Positions 42,102-55,799 are shown, counted from the first letter of the stretch. The stretch: DNA of 64,000 nucleotides from Prevotella sp. (GCA_024681875.1 JAILAA010000153.1:22881-86880), one strand, 5' to 3'. The notes: generated by a model from the sequence alone, not told the origin. Translations and numbers: made by a program.

Positions 42102-44423
42102 ATGAAAAAAACAATTCTGACTTTAGCTTTCATCGCAGCTGCTTCATGCGGCTACGCTCAGCCGAAATTGAATGCTGACAACATCGACGAGGTGGTCAAG
42201 GCCATGACACTTGAAGAGAAGTGTCATTTGGTGCTTGGACGCGGCATGCACTATAACGACGACGACAAATTCCCAGGCACGGCGGGTAGTACGTTCCCGG
42301 TAGACAGACTGGGTATTCCCGAGACCTATTGCGCCGACTCTCAGCAGGGCCTGCGCATGAATGCCAAGCGTGCGTGGGACCACCGCGACTATTACCCCAC
42401 CGATTTCGTAGCCTCGATGACCCTTGCTTCCACCTGGGACCGCGAGGCAGCCTTCAAGGTGGGGCAGGGCATCGGCAACGAAGTACGTGAGTTTGGTCTC
42501 GACTGGATTCTCTCGCCAGCCATGAACCTCATCCGCAATCCATTATGCGGACGCAACCACGAATATTACTCAGAGGATCCCTATCTCTCAGGAACGATTG
42601 CTGCCGGCTATGTCAAGGGCGTGCAGAGCGAGGGAACAGCTGCCTGCCCCAAACATTTCGTGGCCAACAATCAGGAGACGAACCGCAACAACAATATCTC
42701 GCAGGTATCGCAGCGTGCTCTGCGCGAGATTTATCTGAAGGCCTTCGAGATCATGGTGAAGGAGAGCAATCCCTGGACTATCATGACATCTTATAATAAG
42801 TTGAACGGGCCATATGCCGTGCAAAACTACGAGCTGCTGACCACTATCGTTCGCGACGAGTGGGGATGGAAGGGTATGTACGTCAGCGACTGGAATGCCG
42901 GCGACGATGCCGTAGCCGCCATGCTGGCAGGCAACGATATGCTGCAGCCCGGACAGGACAAGCAGTATGAGGCCATTCTCGAGGTGGCGAAGAATGGTAA
43001 GCTACCGATGGAGGTGCTCGACGCTAACGTGAAGCGCATCATGGAATACATCGTGAAGACGCATAACTTCAAGGATTACAAGGCTGGCAACGAGCCTGAC
43101 TTGAAGGCACATGCTCAGGTGGTTCGTGAGGTTGGTGCCGACGGCATCGTCCTGCTGAAGAACAACGGTATTCTGCCCCTGACAGGCAAGAATGTCGCCC
43201 TCTTTGGATGCACCTCTTACGACTGGATTTCAGGCGGTTCAGGCTTTGGAGGCACCAGCATCGGTCATTATACTGTCTCGCTCGTCGAAGGTCTGCGCAG
43301 TGCCGGCTATGTGGTCCATAAACCCCTCATCAGCCTTTACAAGGAACACCTCGCCAACGAGGAGAAGCGTATGTTCCCCAATGGTCGTCCGCAATTCTCG
43401 CTTACTCCACCTGCCCGCGCTGCCGAGATGCAGTTTCCGGAATGGCGGCTGGAAGATGCCATCGCCCACAGTGACGTGGCAATCATCAGCATTGGCCGTA
43501 AGAGTGGCGAGGCCGCCGACCGCAGCGAGGCCGACTTCTATCTGAACGAGGGTGAGAAGCAGCTCATCAAGTCTGTCAGCGAGGCTTATCATGCTCAGAG
43601 AAAGAAAGTTGTCGCCCTGCTTGACATCTGTAGCCCTATCGACGTTGCTTCGTGGCAGGATCAGGTCGATGCGCTCGTCTGCACCTGGCAAGGCGGTCAG
43701 GAGAGTGGCTTCAGCGTGGCCGACGTGCTCAGTGGCAAGGTGAATCCCAGTGGCAAGCTGCCCATGACCTTCCAAATCAACTATGGCGATGCCTATGCCG
43801 ACAAGAACTTCCCCGCAAATGTCGACGACAAGACACTCGGCGCGATGTTTATGTGGGGTTATGACAAGGACAAGGCTCCCAAGGAACGCCAGCCGCAGGC
43901 AAATATCGACTTCACCAACTACGAGGAGGACATCTACGTGGGCTACCGCTACTTCGACAGCTTCGGCAAACCCGTGGCCTATCCCTTCGGGTTCGGTCTG
44001 AGCTACACCACCTTCGGCTATGAGAACCTGAGCGTCAGCGAGGCCAATGGCGTCTATACCGTCAAGGTCGACGTCAAGAACACCGGCTCACGTGCCGGCC
44101 GCAATGTCGTCGAGCTCTTCGTGGCCGCTCCCAACAGCAAGAAGCTGAACAAGCCCGAAAAGGAACTTCGCAACTATGCCAAGACCCGTCTGCTGCAACC
44201 CGGTCAGACAGAGACCGTCACGATGACCGTCAAGACTGAAGATCTTGCCTCGTTCAACGAGAAGGCCTCGGCCTGGAAGACCGACGCCGGCATCTACACC
44301 TTTATGATCTGCTCGTCGGCCAACGACGTCGAACTTCAAACAACTTTCAGGGTCAAGGCGTGGAGTCAGAAGGTACATAACGTCATGAAACCAAACGTGA
44401 AGCTGAACCTGTTACGCAGATAA
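42102..44423 (+). CDS. Glycoside hydrolase family 3 beta-glycosidase
   Basis: Secreted exo-glycosidase (beta-glucosidase or beta-xylosidase; substrate inferred from neighbours). 773 residues; signal peptide MKKTILTLAFIAAASCGYAQ. The N-terminal (beta/alpha)8 domain has [14 protein letters not shown] and nucleophile D263 in MYVSDWNAGDDAVAAM. The second sandwich domain begins near GIVLLKNNGILPLTG, with an insert region rich in aromatics (TSYDWISGGSGFGG). A fibronectin III-like domain follows from YPFGFGLSYTTF. Full length. It lies between two paralogous CE1-like esterases and just after a decayed GH3 copy, suggesting an ancestral esterase-GH3 duplication. Confidence 0.95.
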   Translation: MKKTILTLAFIAAASCGYAQPKLNADNIDEVVKAMTLEEKCHLVLGRGMHYNDDDKFPGTAGSTFPVDRLGIPETYCADSQQGLRMNAKRAWDHRDYYPTDFVASMTLASTWDREAAFKVGQGIGNEVREFGLDWILSPAMNLIRNPLCGRNHEYYSEDPYLSGTIAAGYVKGVQSEGTAACPKHFVANNQETNRNNNISQVSQRALREIYLKAFEIMVKESNPWTIMTSYNKLNGPYAVQNYELLTTIVRDEWGWKGMYVSDWNAGDDAVAAMLAGNDMLQPGQDKQYEAILEVAKNGKLPMEVLDANVKRIMEYIVKTHNFKDYKAGNEPDLKAHAQVVREVGADGIVLLKNNGILPLTGKNVALFGCTSYDWISGGSGFGGTSIGHYTVSLVEGLRSAGYVVHKPLISLYKEHLANEEKRMFPNGRPQFSLTPPARAAEMQFPEWRLEDAIAHSDVAIISIGRKSGEAADRSEADFYLNEGEKQLIKSVSEAYHAQRKKVVALLDICSPIDVASWQDQVDALVCTWQGGQESGFSVADVLSGKVNPSGKLPMTFQINYGDAYADKNFPANVDDKTLGAMFMWGYDKDKAPKERQPQANIDFTNYEEDIYVGYRYFDSFGKPVAYPFGFGLSYTTFGYENLSVSEANGVYTVKVDVKNTGSRAGRNVVELFVAAPNSKKLNKPEKELRNYAKTRLLQPGQTETVTMTVKTEDLASFNEKASAWKTDAGIYTFMICSSANDVELQTTFRVKAWSQKVHNVMKPNVKLNLLRR

Positions 44424-44451
44424 TGCTGGCAATATCGTCAAATCGAAATAA

Positions 44452-47277
<2,826 letters not shown>

Positions 47278-47281
<4 letters not shown>

Positions 47282-50250
47282 CTATCATACGATTTGGTTA
47301 TTTCCTGAGGGGCTTCTCCTGGAAGATATAGAGTGGCGGAAATAGAGTCGGGTATGACTATATGGTAGCCGACAGTGCCGTCAGCATTGATGTGCCAACT
47401 GCTCTCTATGCGTCCATAAGGAGTATCAAGATGGCCACGGGCATAAGTCATCATACCTGTTGGGTCTGGCTCTGGACGTAGAAAAAAATGACGGAATCCA
47501 GGCTGTTGTTCGTCTCGTTCTATGCCCAAGCAGCGGTTGATGAGCCACTGACCTACGGCTCCAAAAGAATAATGATTGAAGGAATTCATTGAGTTATTCC
47601 CGCCAAAACCGTTGGTATGGGTATAAGAGTTGAGACGTTCCCAAATAGTGGTTGCTCCCTGTGTGACGGGATAGAGCCATGATGGATAGTCTGTTTGCTG
47701 CAACAATCGGTAGGCCACGTCACTGCGTCCATTATCGCTGAGGACACGACTGATCCATGCGGTAGTTATGAAACCCGTCATTAGTGAATAGGGGGGACAT
47801 CTAACGCCATCATCCGTTGTATTCTCCCGCTCGATACAGGCCACTAGGTTATCGACAAGTTTCTGACGCAGTTCACCCTCGACGATGTTGAAGGCGAGAG
47901 GGAGTACATAGGAGCCTTGGATGTCAACAGGTTGTCCCTGCCGCTCAGGAATGAAGGAAGAACAGATGGTTTTGCCTGTCTGCTTATCTATATAGGTATC
48001 GATAAAAAATAGCTTGCGCTCCATTAGTCTCCGGGCGTATCGTCTGGCGTCTGCCTCCTTTCCCAATAATATGGCAGTCTGCCGCATGATATCAAGGTCG
48101 TAAATGTAATAGGCCTCAAAGAGTAATGACTTATCGTTCTTTCCGTCTTCCAGACAGAGCCAATCGCCCAGGTCACCCCACTGCCGCTGTTGCACAAGCA
48201 AGCCCGAAGCTGAATCGAAATAGTGGCTGTCCACATAGTCCATATAGGCCGCCATAGCGTCATAGTGCTCAGCCAGGATATCGCTATCGGCATACTGCAA
48301 CCAGCACTCCCATGGCACGGTGACACCCGCACTGCCCCAGAGCAGTCCGCCGAAGCCCCCGCCTATAGGAGCAATGTCAGGAAACCTCCCGTCTGCAGTC
48401 TGCACATCACGCATGGCCTGCATGTGCTTTCGCAGGAATACATCGACATTAGCCAGATTGACGGCAGTTCGAGAGAAAACGCTGATGTCGCCGCTCCAAC
48501 CCATACGCTCATTGCGCTGCGGACAATCGGTCGGCATGCTGATGAAGTTGGCCAACATAGACCAACGGATGTTTTTCCATAAGCGATTCACCAGCGGGTT
48601 ACTGCACTCGAAATCAGCAGTAAAGTGATCGACGCTGCTCACCACCATTCCCTCAACATCACAGACAGGCAGCGGACGGTCAATGCCGGTGATTTCGATA
48701 TAACGATAACCATGCAGCGTCATATCGGGAATAAATGTCTCGCTGGAGTCGCCGCGGGCAATGAATATATCCTGAGCCATTGCCTCGCGGATGTTTTCTA
48801 ACATCAACGTTCCTGCCTTCTTACTTTGTTTTGTCACCGAGTCGTTGACATATTCAGGCAGGTCTGGATAGAGCACCTCGGCATAACGGAATGTCAATTG
48901 CTGCCCATTATTCAGGTTTCGAAGCGTTACCCTTGGAAAACCTGCCATATTCTGCCCCATATCATAGACAAAGACGCCGGGACTTACCTCGTTGACACTG
49001 ACAGCCTGGAGAATAGTATGAAGCCCAACGTGTGTCATGGCCGGCTCCAGATGGAAAGCACTATAGTCATCCACACGAGGCCGGGGGTCACTGCCCTCGA
49101 CAGGCAGGTGCCCCTCGAGTCTCACTTCCTGAGCAGACGTCCATTGTACGTCAGAAACGGTATTGTCATAGACCTCGCCTTGAAACATGCTGGCGAAGGT
49201 CACCATCGAGTTGCTGCTCACCTGCCACGTATCAGGTCGTGTAGTGACCACGGTTGAATCTCCATCTTCGTACATCACCACCAAACGGGCAATGAAAGCC
49301 AGCTGGTCGCCAAAATAGTTCCAGTTGCCGCCCTCGTAGGTCATGCCGCCAGCCCACCAGCCTTCAGCCAGATTGACAAGCAGACGGTTGTCTCCGTCCA
49401 TCAGCTTCGTAACATCATATTGCTGATAATAGTGGGTTTTGTTATACTGTGAAATGCCTGGTGCATAGTATTCACGGCCTACTTGTTGACCATTAATCGT
49501 GACACGATAGATGCCGCGGGCCGTCGCAGTGAGTGTCGCTGCCCTTACAGGTTTTTCCTTCAGAATGAAGTTGCAGCACAATTGGGGCATGCTTCCGTGA
49601 CTGGGATTATGGAGCACCCTCTCAGCTCTCTGATTGAGCCCAATCTTCTGCACCAGAGAATCTTCATATAGCACACCATAGGGTGAGCGGAAATTACGCA
49701 CCTTCACATCAAAAAGAGTCGCCAGCTGTCCTGCCTCCATCTCATAGCCGATGTCTGCCAATTGAGGAAAAGCGATGGGGCTACAAGGATTCAAGCCGAC
49801 ATTCCCCAGTTTTCGCCCGTCTATCGAAAAATCTGTACTCCCATGACAGCAGTCAGCACTGATGGTATGAACCGCATGAGCATCGAAGTCTGGCAACTCA
49901 AACGATTTCAACAACTCAGCTCCACGTGGAGTATAGTTGACCCGCCACACGTTCAAATGGGCATCAGCTGCATTCATCTCCACTTTGATATACGACTCGT
50001 CCTTGCCACTGGCCACACCGAGGATATTCTTGTTGATGTCCATCAGTCGCGGGTCGTTGCCCCCAAAAAGCACGGCTAACCTATCCGATTTTTTGTCCAA
50101 CTGCACCGTCCAGCTGATTCTGAACTGCGGCAGATAATCTGCATACAAACATGGTTCACCAGCGCCAATCCACTTGGCATCCTCCAATTGGGCAAAACCA
50201 ATGTTGGATATGGCGAACAATGCAAAACAAATTGCAATTATCTTTTTCAT
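47278..50250 (-). CDS. Glycoside hydrolase family 78 alpha-L-rhamnosidase
   Basis: Secreted enzyme releasing terminal alpha-L-rhamnose, for example from pectin side chains. The start at 50250 (MKKIIAICFALFAISNIGFAQ) gives a signal peptide; the nine extra codons upstream would lie beyond the -7 box. 990 residues. N-terminal beta-sandwich domains have ATARGIYRVTINGQQVGREYYAPG and WWAGGMTYEGGNW, both typical of Bac_rhamnosid_N. The (alpha/alpha)6 catalytic barrel has DCPQRNERMGWSGDISVFSRT, holding the conserved acidic residues. C-terminal beta domain with SSWHINADG. First gene of the GH78-GH43 unit. Confidence 0.92.
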
Positions 50251-50254
50251 GCCG

Positions 50255-50262
50255 CAAATATA
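50255..50262 (-). promoter_or_regulatory. -7 box for the GH78-GH43 unit, abutting the start codon
   Basis: The - strand reads TATATTTG, then only GCGGC before the ATG at 50250. The expected transcription start falls at or within the start codon, so the mRNA would be leaderless. There is no -33 TTTG. Confidence 0.5.
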
Positions 50263-50372
50263 CGATAATAATTCCATATATCCATCATATTGTCATCGTT
50301 TTTTCCAAATGTGAGAATTCTCGCACTTCGTACCCCGCATCTTAGTTAAAGTTTATTATAATATCATAGCGT

Positions 50373-50406
50373 TTTGCATGTTATTAACACAGAATCGTTA
50401 ACTTTG
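50373..50406 (+). promoter_or_regulatory. Promoter of the HerA-like ATPase gene
   Basis: TTTG (50373-50376), a 22-base spacer and TAACTTTG (50399-50406). The leader to the ATG at 50477 is about 65 bases and consists largely of a short-word repeat. Confidence 0.75.
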
Positions 50407-50423
50407 CATAAATAAACGCAAAT

Positions 50424-50468
50424 TACAAATCGAAAATCCGTAAATCGAAAATCCGTAAATCGAAAATT
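50424..50468 (+). repeat. AAATCGAAAATCCGT word repeat in the HerA-like leader
   Basis: AAATCGAAAATCCGT occurs twice in tandem plus partial copies. It lies in the 5' untranslated region immediately before the start codon. Confidence 0.65.
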
Positions 50469-50476
50469 ATAAAGCT

Positions 50477-52066
50477 ATGTACGACAAGGAACACGGGCTG
50501 TATATTGCCCACTGCGCTGACGGCGCACTGAGTGTGATAGGAAAGATGGCAAACCGCCATGGTCTGATTGCGGGTGCCACAGGTACGGGAAAGACGGTGA
50601 CGCTGCAAGTGATGGCCGAATCGTTTTGCCAGGCAGGCGTGCCCTGCTTCATGGCCGACATGAAAGGCGACCTCAGCGGCATCTCACAGGTGGGCAAGAT
50701 GAGCGGCTTCATTGAGAAACGCCTGCCGGAGTTTGGATTAGAGAATCCCGAGTTCCAGGCCTGTCCTGTACGTTTCTTCGACGTCTTTGGCGAGCAGGGA
50801 CATCCCATGCGTGCCACCGTCAGCCAGATGGGCCCGCAGCTGCTGTCGCGCCTGCTTCAGCTGAACGAGACGCAGGAGGGTGTGCTGAACATCGTGTTCC
50901 GCGTGGCTGATGAACGCGGTCTGCTTATTCTCGACTTGAAGGACCTGCGCTCCACGCTGACCTACGTAGCCGACCACTCGAAGGAGATACGTGAGAAATA
51001 CGGCACGGTGACAAGCATGACAGTAGGCGCCATACAGCGCGCACTGCTGCAGCTGGAGGCCCAAGGAGCCGACAAATTCTTTGGAGAGCCGGCCACCGAC
51101 ATCTACGACCTGATACAGACGGAGCAGGGCAAGGGTGTGATGAACGTGCTGGCAGCCGACAAGCTGATGATGCAGCCAAAGCTCTACTCCACGTTCCTGC
51201 TGTGGCTGATGTCAGAACTCTACTCGAAACTCCCTGAGGTAGGCGACCTTGAGCTGCCAAAGCTGGTGTTCTTCTTCGACGAGGCCCACATGCTCTTCGA
51301 AGGTACCAACAAGGCGCTGCTCGACAAGATTGAGCAGGTCATCCGACTCATCCGCTCGAAAGGTGTGGGTATCTATTTTATCACCCAGAGCCCGAGCGAT
51401 ATTCCCGAAAACATCCTTGGTCAGTTAGGCAACCGTGTGCAACACGCCCTGCGCGCCTACACACCGAAGGATCAGAAGGCGGTGAAGACTGCTGCCGACA
51501 CGTTCCGCGCTAATCCGAATTTCAAGACCGACGAGGCCATCATGCAATTAGAGACTGGCGAGGCTCTCGTCAGTTTCCTCGATGCCAAGGGTGCCCCCAA
51601 TGTGGTGCAGCGCGCTAAGATTCTCTTCCCGTTGAGCCAGATAGGTGCCATCACCGAGGGCCAGCGCATGGATATCATCAAGTCGAGTCGCATCTATGGC
51701 AAGTATGACACGATGGTTGACCGTGAGAGTGCCTACGAAATTCTGGTTCGCGAAAACGAAGAGGAAGCCGCCGCCAAAGAGGCCGAAGCTGCCGAGAAAA
51801 CCGCGCAAAAAGAGGCAAAGAAAGCTGAGAAAGAGACAAAGAGCAAGAAGCCGGGAATCATGTCGAAGATATGGAAGGCCATCATCACGGCCATCACAGG
51901 CACCTTCGCTGCCATCTTAGGCACCTGGGTAAGCGACAAGGTGACGGGCAAGAAAACGAAGAGCCGTACATCCACTACAGGACGCGTGGTGAAAAACGCC
52001 ACATCAGCAGCCACACGTACTGCCACGCGTGAACTGACACGCGACATTCTCGGAAATCTGAAATAA
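50477..52066 (+). CDS. HerA-like helicase/ATPase (DUF853, YjgR family)
   Basis: Cytoplasmic P-loop ATPase, 529 residues. Walker A GATGTGKT at 33-40; Walker [12 protein letters not shown] with D268/E269; a sensor-like [20 protein letters not shown] stretch follows. This order and length match the DUF853 (YjgR) branch of the HerA/FtsK superfamily. From about 430 there is a charged Ala/Glu/Lys coiled-coil, then [23 protein letters not shown], a hydrophobic patch that may touch the membrane, then a Thr/Arg-rich tail. The role of the family is not well settled. It converges on the next gene with a 9-base gap. Confidence 0.88.
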   Translation: MYDKEHGLYIAHCADGALSVIGKMANRHGLIAGATGTGKTVTLQVMAESFCQAGVPCFMADMKGDLSGISQVGKMSGFIEKRLPEFGLENPEFQACPVRFFDVFGEQGHPMRATVSQMGPQLLSRLLQLNETQEGVLNIVFRVADERGLLILDLKDLRSTLTYVADHSKEIREKYGTVTSMTVGAIQRALLQLEAQGADKFFGEPATDIYDLIQTEQGKGVMNVLAADKLMMQPKLYSTFLLWLMSELYSKLPEVGDLELPKLVFFFDEAHMLFEGTNKALLDKIEQVIRLIRSKGVGIYFITQSPSDIPENILGQLGNRVQHALRAYTPKDQKAVKTAADTFRANPNFKTDEAIMQLETGEALVSFLDAKGAPNVVQRAKILFPLSQIGAITEGQRMDIIKSSRIYGKYDTMVDRESAYEILVRENEEEAAAKEAEAAEKTAQKEAKKAEKETKSKKPGIMSKIWKAIITAITGTFAAILGTWVSDKVTGKKTKSRTSTTGRVVKNATSAATRTATRELTRDILGNLK

Positions 52067-52075
52067 GCATTGTCC

Positions 52076-52945
52076 TTAAAGACCCTTGGCTACGCCTATC
52101 ATCAGTCGATGGGCGTAGACATGTTGTTTCAGGTTGTTGACCTGAAGCTGTTGATAGTCTCCCAAATAGCCTAACTGAAGCGTCAGACGGCGACTGACGG
52201 CGCAACTGAACGTGAACTGCTGGCGGAAATAGGGAGCTGAGACAAAGGTAGTGGGCACGATGTTGTGGTCGTAGTTGTCCTTTGCAAAGATTTCGTAGTA
52301 CGACTGTCCGTAGTTGGGGCTGAAAGCGAGGCCGACGAGAGGCACATCTATCTCGTAACGTAACGAGGCCCTGCCCGTGCCATTTGATGCGTTTTTGCTC
52401 TTGAAAAGACGGAAGTGCCAAGTGGCTATGCCCGAGGGCATGAGCTGCAATCCGATACGCGCCTGCACAGGGTTGTTGCCATTGCGCGTATTGTAGAGGC
52501 AACCGAGGGTAGCGTTGGCCAGTGCACCTGCTTGTATGTGAAAAGTCTCTGACTGTGCGCCAACAAGCGAGCGGTAGCGCCCCACGAGAAGGTTGTATGT
52601 CCCCTCCATCATCGACTTGTTTTCATCGCGGTCTTCACTCAATGACATGTTCACCTGGTTCTGCACGATGGTTGACCAACGGCAAGGCATCATCACGGGA
52701 TTACCATCACCGTCCTGCATCTCATGGGTGCGGACACCGCGGTGTTCGCTAAGCGTGAGGATGGTCATGCCGTCGCCCTTGAACTTCTCTTGAGACAAAT
52801 AGGTGTCAAGGATGTCCGTCGTACCACTGCCCACCTGCACAAAGCTTTGCGCCAGAGAAGTGATGAGTGATAAGTGAAAAGTGACAAGCGCCAAAGAGGC
52901 TCTCATCATCCAGGTCTTGTTCCTACTGCAAAAAAACTTTTTCAT
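52076..52945 (-). CDS. Secreted DUF3316-like protein of unknown function
   Basis: 289 residues from the ATG at 52945 (MKKFFCSRNKTW); the longer frame begins at a GTG in a repeat tract and lacks support. The signal-peptide core SLALVTFHLSLITSLAQS is encoded by tandem AAGTGA words. The mature part opens SFVQVGSGTTDILDTYLSQE and alternates strands (ASLRYEIDVPLVGLAFSPNYG, RQQFTFSCAVSRRLTLQLGYLGDY). It fits a small outer-membrane beta-barrel and resembles the Bacteroidales DUF3316 group, which I name from memory of its pattern. It lies 30 bases after parC on the same strand. Confidence 0.65.
   Translation of the reverse strand: MKKFFCSRNKTWMMRASLALVTFHLSLITSLAQSFVQVGSGTTDILDTYLSQEKFKGDGMTILTLSEHRGVRTHEMQDGDGNPVMMPCRWSTIVQNQVNMSLSEDRDENKSMMEGTYNLLVGRYRSLVGAQSETFHIQAGALANATLGCLYNTRNGNNPVQARIGLQLMPSGIATWHFRLFKSKNASNGTGRASLRYEIDVPLVGLAFSPNYGQSYYEIFAKDNYDHNIVPTTFVSAPYFRQQFTFSCAVSRRLTLQLGYLGDYQQLQVNNLKQHVYAHRLMIGVAKGL
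52859..52887 (-). repeat. AAGTGA word repeat within signal-peptide codons
   Basis: GTGATGAGTGATAAGTGAAA and the following AGTGACAAG are tandem short words. On the - strand they encode the hydrophobic core of the DUF3316-like protein's signal peptide. Confidence 0.6.
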
Positions 52946-52975
52946 CATTAACTCATCTTTTTCCACTTTTCACTC

Positions 52976-55771
52976 CTAAAAGTCAAGGCTCAGCTGAAGA
53001 GGCTCAGAGGAGGAAGCCTTTTCCTGATCGTCTTTTTTCTCTGGAACTTCCGGGTTCTCCGGGTTTTCCGGAACTTCCGGATTTTCCGGGACATCCGGTA
53101 CTTCCTTGGTTTCCAGGGGCTCTTCTGGGGTCTCTTCCGTCGCTTCTTCCTTCGTCTCTTCCGGGAAGCGTACAGGTTCCAATTCGACAATGCTCTCCAT
53201 CTCATAGGTAGAAAGCCGCTTGCCCTTCGCCTTGAAGCCCTTGACAGCGATGAACTGCTCAGCATCTATATCCTCGAATCCACGGAACTCATCCTTGCCG
53301 CTGTAGGTCACCCGAATGAGGGGGTACACCTGGTCGCTGAGCAGCACCAGCTTCGAAGCGGGGTTGTCGCCAACGAAGTTGAGTTTGCGCTTCTGACCTT
53401 CCATGAGGAAGCGCTTCAGGTAGGGGTAACCCTGATTGTCGGCATCGATAACCACGGCCGTCCACACCTTGTCAGGCAGGAACTTCTCGATACGCAACAG
53501 CTGATCCTCGTAGTGGTTGTTCGCATCGAAGTTAGTCAAATAGAAATCGCCGTTGGGCAGGATGACGAGAATCTGATCGTCGTCAAAGAACTCACCTAAC
53601 AGGCGGCCGTGCTCATCGTAGTTCAGGCGGTTTACATCGGGGTCGAACCACACCTTGCGGCCGCCCAGCGTGCTACGGCCTTGCGACTTCAGCGAGATGC
53701 GGTGTACGGGGAATTTGGTGAGAGTATTGCCCTTTGAGGTGCGCCCTTTGATGTCGATGGTGGCAAAGGAACGCTCCAAGAAGAGACTCATGCGCGGGTG
53801 GGTGTTGAGTATAGAGGCATCGAGCGTCACCTTGATGATCTCAGCCTCGCCATTGGGATTGGCAGTGAAGTACATAATACGCGAGCCAGGCGTACCCTGT
53901 GTCACTTCGTATTCACGGTCACGTGTAATGCCCATGATATTGAAACGCTTCATGAAGCAGGGACCGCTCTTGCCATCGCGGTAGACGACATTATATATTG
54001 TGCGTTTGTCGTTTTTCTTGAACACGCCGAGCCAATACACGTTCTTGCCCACGAAAAGTTTTTCGGCCACACGCACCACTTTGTATTTACCATCACGGTA
54101 GAAGATGATGATGTCGTCGATGTCAGAGCAATTACACACAAACTCATCTTTCTTCAAGCCCGTACCGATAAAGCCCTCCTGACGGTTGACATATAGTTTC
54201 TGGTTGGCTTCGGCCACCTTCGTCGCTTCAATGGTGTCAAAGTTCTTGATCTCGGTGAGGCGTGGGTGATCCTTGCCATATTTGTCCTTGAGGAACTGGA
54301 ACCAGCCAGCCGTCACCTCAGTCAGGTTTGCCAGGTCGCGGTCTATCTCCTCAATCTCGGCCTTGATACGGGCCATCAACTCGTCAGCCTTCTCCTTGTT
54401 AAACTTCAGAATACGCTGCATCTTGATTTCGAGCAGCTTCAGAATGTCGTCCTTCGTCACCTCCCTGACCAAAGTCGGATAGTAAGGTGTCAGTCGGTTG
54501 TCAATGTGTTCACAGACTCGATCGACGTTGGGGGCCTCCTCAAACTTCTTGTCCTTGTAGATGCGCTCTTCAATGAAAATCTTCTCCAGCGACTGAAAGT
54601 GCAGCTGCTCTAACAGCTCATTCTTGCGAATCTCCAGCTCCTGACGGATGAGGTCTTTGGTGCGCTCAGTGGAGTGGACGAGAACGTCGCTAATGGTGAG
54701 GAACTGCGGTTTCTGGTCTTTGATAACACAACAGTTGGGCGAGATATTGATTTCGCAGTCGGTAAAGGCATAAAGGGCGTCGATAGTCTTATCGCTCGAT
54801 ATGCCCGGCATCAAGTGCACCTGTATCTCTACCTGTGCCGACGTGAGGTCATCGACGCGGCGTGCCTTTATTTTACCTTTCTCAATGGCCCTCTTGATGC
54901 TCTCAATAAGGCTCTCAACGGTTTTCGAGAACGGCAGGTCACGGATGACGAGCGTCTTCTGGTCGAGTTTCTCAATTTTTGCGCGCACCTTCAGCGTACC
55001 GCCTCGTTGCCCGTCGTTGTATTTGCTCACATCTATCGAGCCGCCAGTCTGGAAGTCAGGGTAAAGGTGGAACTCTTCGCCATGCAGGTAGCTGATGGCT
55101 GCATCGCAAATCTCGCAAAAGTTGTGAGGCAAGATTTTCGATGCCAGACCCACTGCGATGCCTTCGGCACCTTGTGCCAGCAGCAGGGGGTATTTAACGG
55201 GCAGAGTGATGGGCTCCTTATTACGTCCGTCGTAGCTGAGCTGCCACTCAGTAGTTTTCGGATTGAAGACGGAGTCAAGGGCGAACTTCGAGAGACGGGC
55301 CTCAATGTATCGGGGTGCTGCGGCACGGTCACCGGTAAGGATATTTCCCCAGTTACCCTGCGTATCGATGAGCAGGTCTTTCTGTCCCAGCTGAACCAAT
55401 GCATCGCCTATCGAGGCGTCGCCGTGCGGGTGGAATTGCATGGTATGTCCTACTATGTTGGCCACCTTGTTGTAGCGGCCGTCGTCCATGCGCTTCATGG
55501 AATGCAGAATACGGCGCTGCACAGGCTTCAGGCCATCTTCGATATGGGGCACAGCACGTTCTAAGATGACATACGATGCATAGTCCAAGAACCAGTTCTG
55601 GTACATGCCACTGAGGTGGTGCACCACGGCGGCATCGAAGCGGTTCACAGGCTTATAATCAGAGTGGGCTGATGGGCTGTCTGGGTTATCCAGGTTTTCA
55701 GGGCTGTCCGTATTATCCGGGTTCCCCTTACTTTCCGGAGCTTGGATGTCGTCTTTTATTTCGTCGTCCAT
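52976..55771 (-). CDS. parC: DNA topoisomerase IV subunit A (GyrA/ParC family)
   Basis: Breaks and rejoins DNA for decatenation together with ParE. 931 residues. The breakage-reunion domain has ERAVPHIEDGLKPVQRRILH near 71-90, HPHGDASIGDALVQLGQ near 115-131 and the active-site Y155 in APRYIEARLSKFALD. The C-terminal half has beta-pinwheel features. Both ends carry Pro/Glu/Asn repeats (near 15-35 and 885-920, for example VPENPEVPENPENPEVPE) encoded by tandem TTCCGG-type words; these are not part of the family fold. The absence of a clear GyrA box and overall pattern favour ParC over GyrA. The parE partner is not in the window. Confidence 0.88.
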   Translation of the reverse strand: MDDEIKDDIQAPESKGNPDNTDSPENLDNPDSPSAHSDYKPVNRFDAAVVHHLSGMYQNWFLDYASYVILERAVPHIEDGLKPVQRRILHSMKRMDDGRYNKVANIVGHTMQFHPHGDASIGDALVQLGQKDLLIDTQGNWGNILTGDRAAAPRYIEARLSKFALDSVFNPKTTEWQLSYDGRNKEPITLPVKYPLLLAQGAEGIAVGLASKILPHNFCEICDAAISYLHGEEFHLYPDFQTGGSIDVSKYNDGQRGGTLKVRAKIEKLDQKTLVIRDLPFSKTVESLIESIKRAIEKGKIKARRVDDLTSAQVEIQVHLMPGISSDKTIDALYAFTDCEINISPNCCVIKDQKPQFLTISDVLVHSTERTKDLIRQELEIRKNELLEQLHFQSLEKIFIEERIYKDKKFEEAPNVDRVCEHIDNRLTPYYPTLVREVTKDDILKLLEIKMQRILKFNKEKADELMARIKAEIEEIDRDLANLTEVTAGWFQFLKDKYGKDHPRLTEIKNFDTIEATKVAEANQKLYVNRQEGFIGTGLKKDEFVCNCSDIDDIIIFYRDGKYKVVRVAEKLFVGKNVYWLGVFKKNDKRTIYNVVYRDGKSGPCFMKRFNIMGITRDREYEVTQGTPGSRIMYFTANPNGEAEIIKVTLDASILNTHPRMSLFLERSFATIDIKGRTSKGNTLTKFPVHRISLKSQGRSTLGGRKVWFDPDVNRLNYDEHGRLLGEFFDDDQILVILPNGDFYLTNFDANNHYEDQLLRIEKFLPDKVWTAVVIDADNQGYPYLKRFLMEGQKRKLNFVGDNPASKLVLLSDQVYPLIRVTYSGKDEFRGFEDIDAEQFIAVKGFKAKGKRLSTYEMESIVELEPVRFPEETKEEATEETPEEPLETKEVPDVPENPEVPENPENPEVPEKKDDQEKASSSEPLQLSLDF
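53036..53110 (-). repeat. TTCCGG word repeat encoding the ParC C-terminal Pro-rich tail
   Basis: TTCCGGGTTCTCCGGGTTTT and variants repeat about every 12 bases. A related, more diverged tract (55672-55735) encodes the N-terminal tail of the same protein. Confidence 0.65.
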
Positions 55772-55799
55772 TGATTGAAGGTTTTTTCGTTTCTTGCCG

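Noticed and set aside
50424..50468. CRISPR-like short array
   Set aside because: The repeats are about 15 bases with no unique spacers, and no cas genes are present. This is a tandem word repeat.
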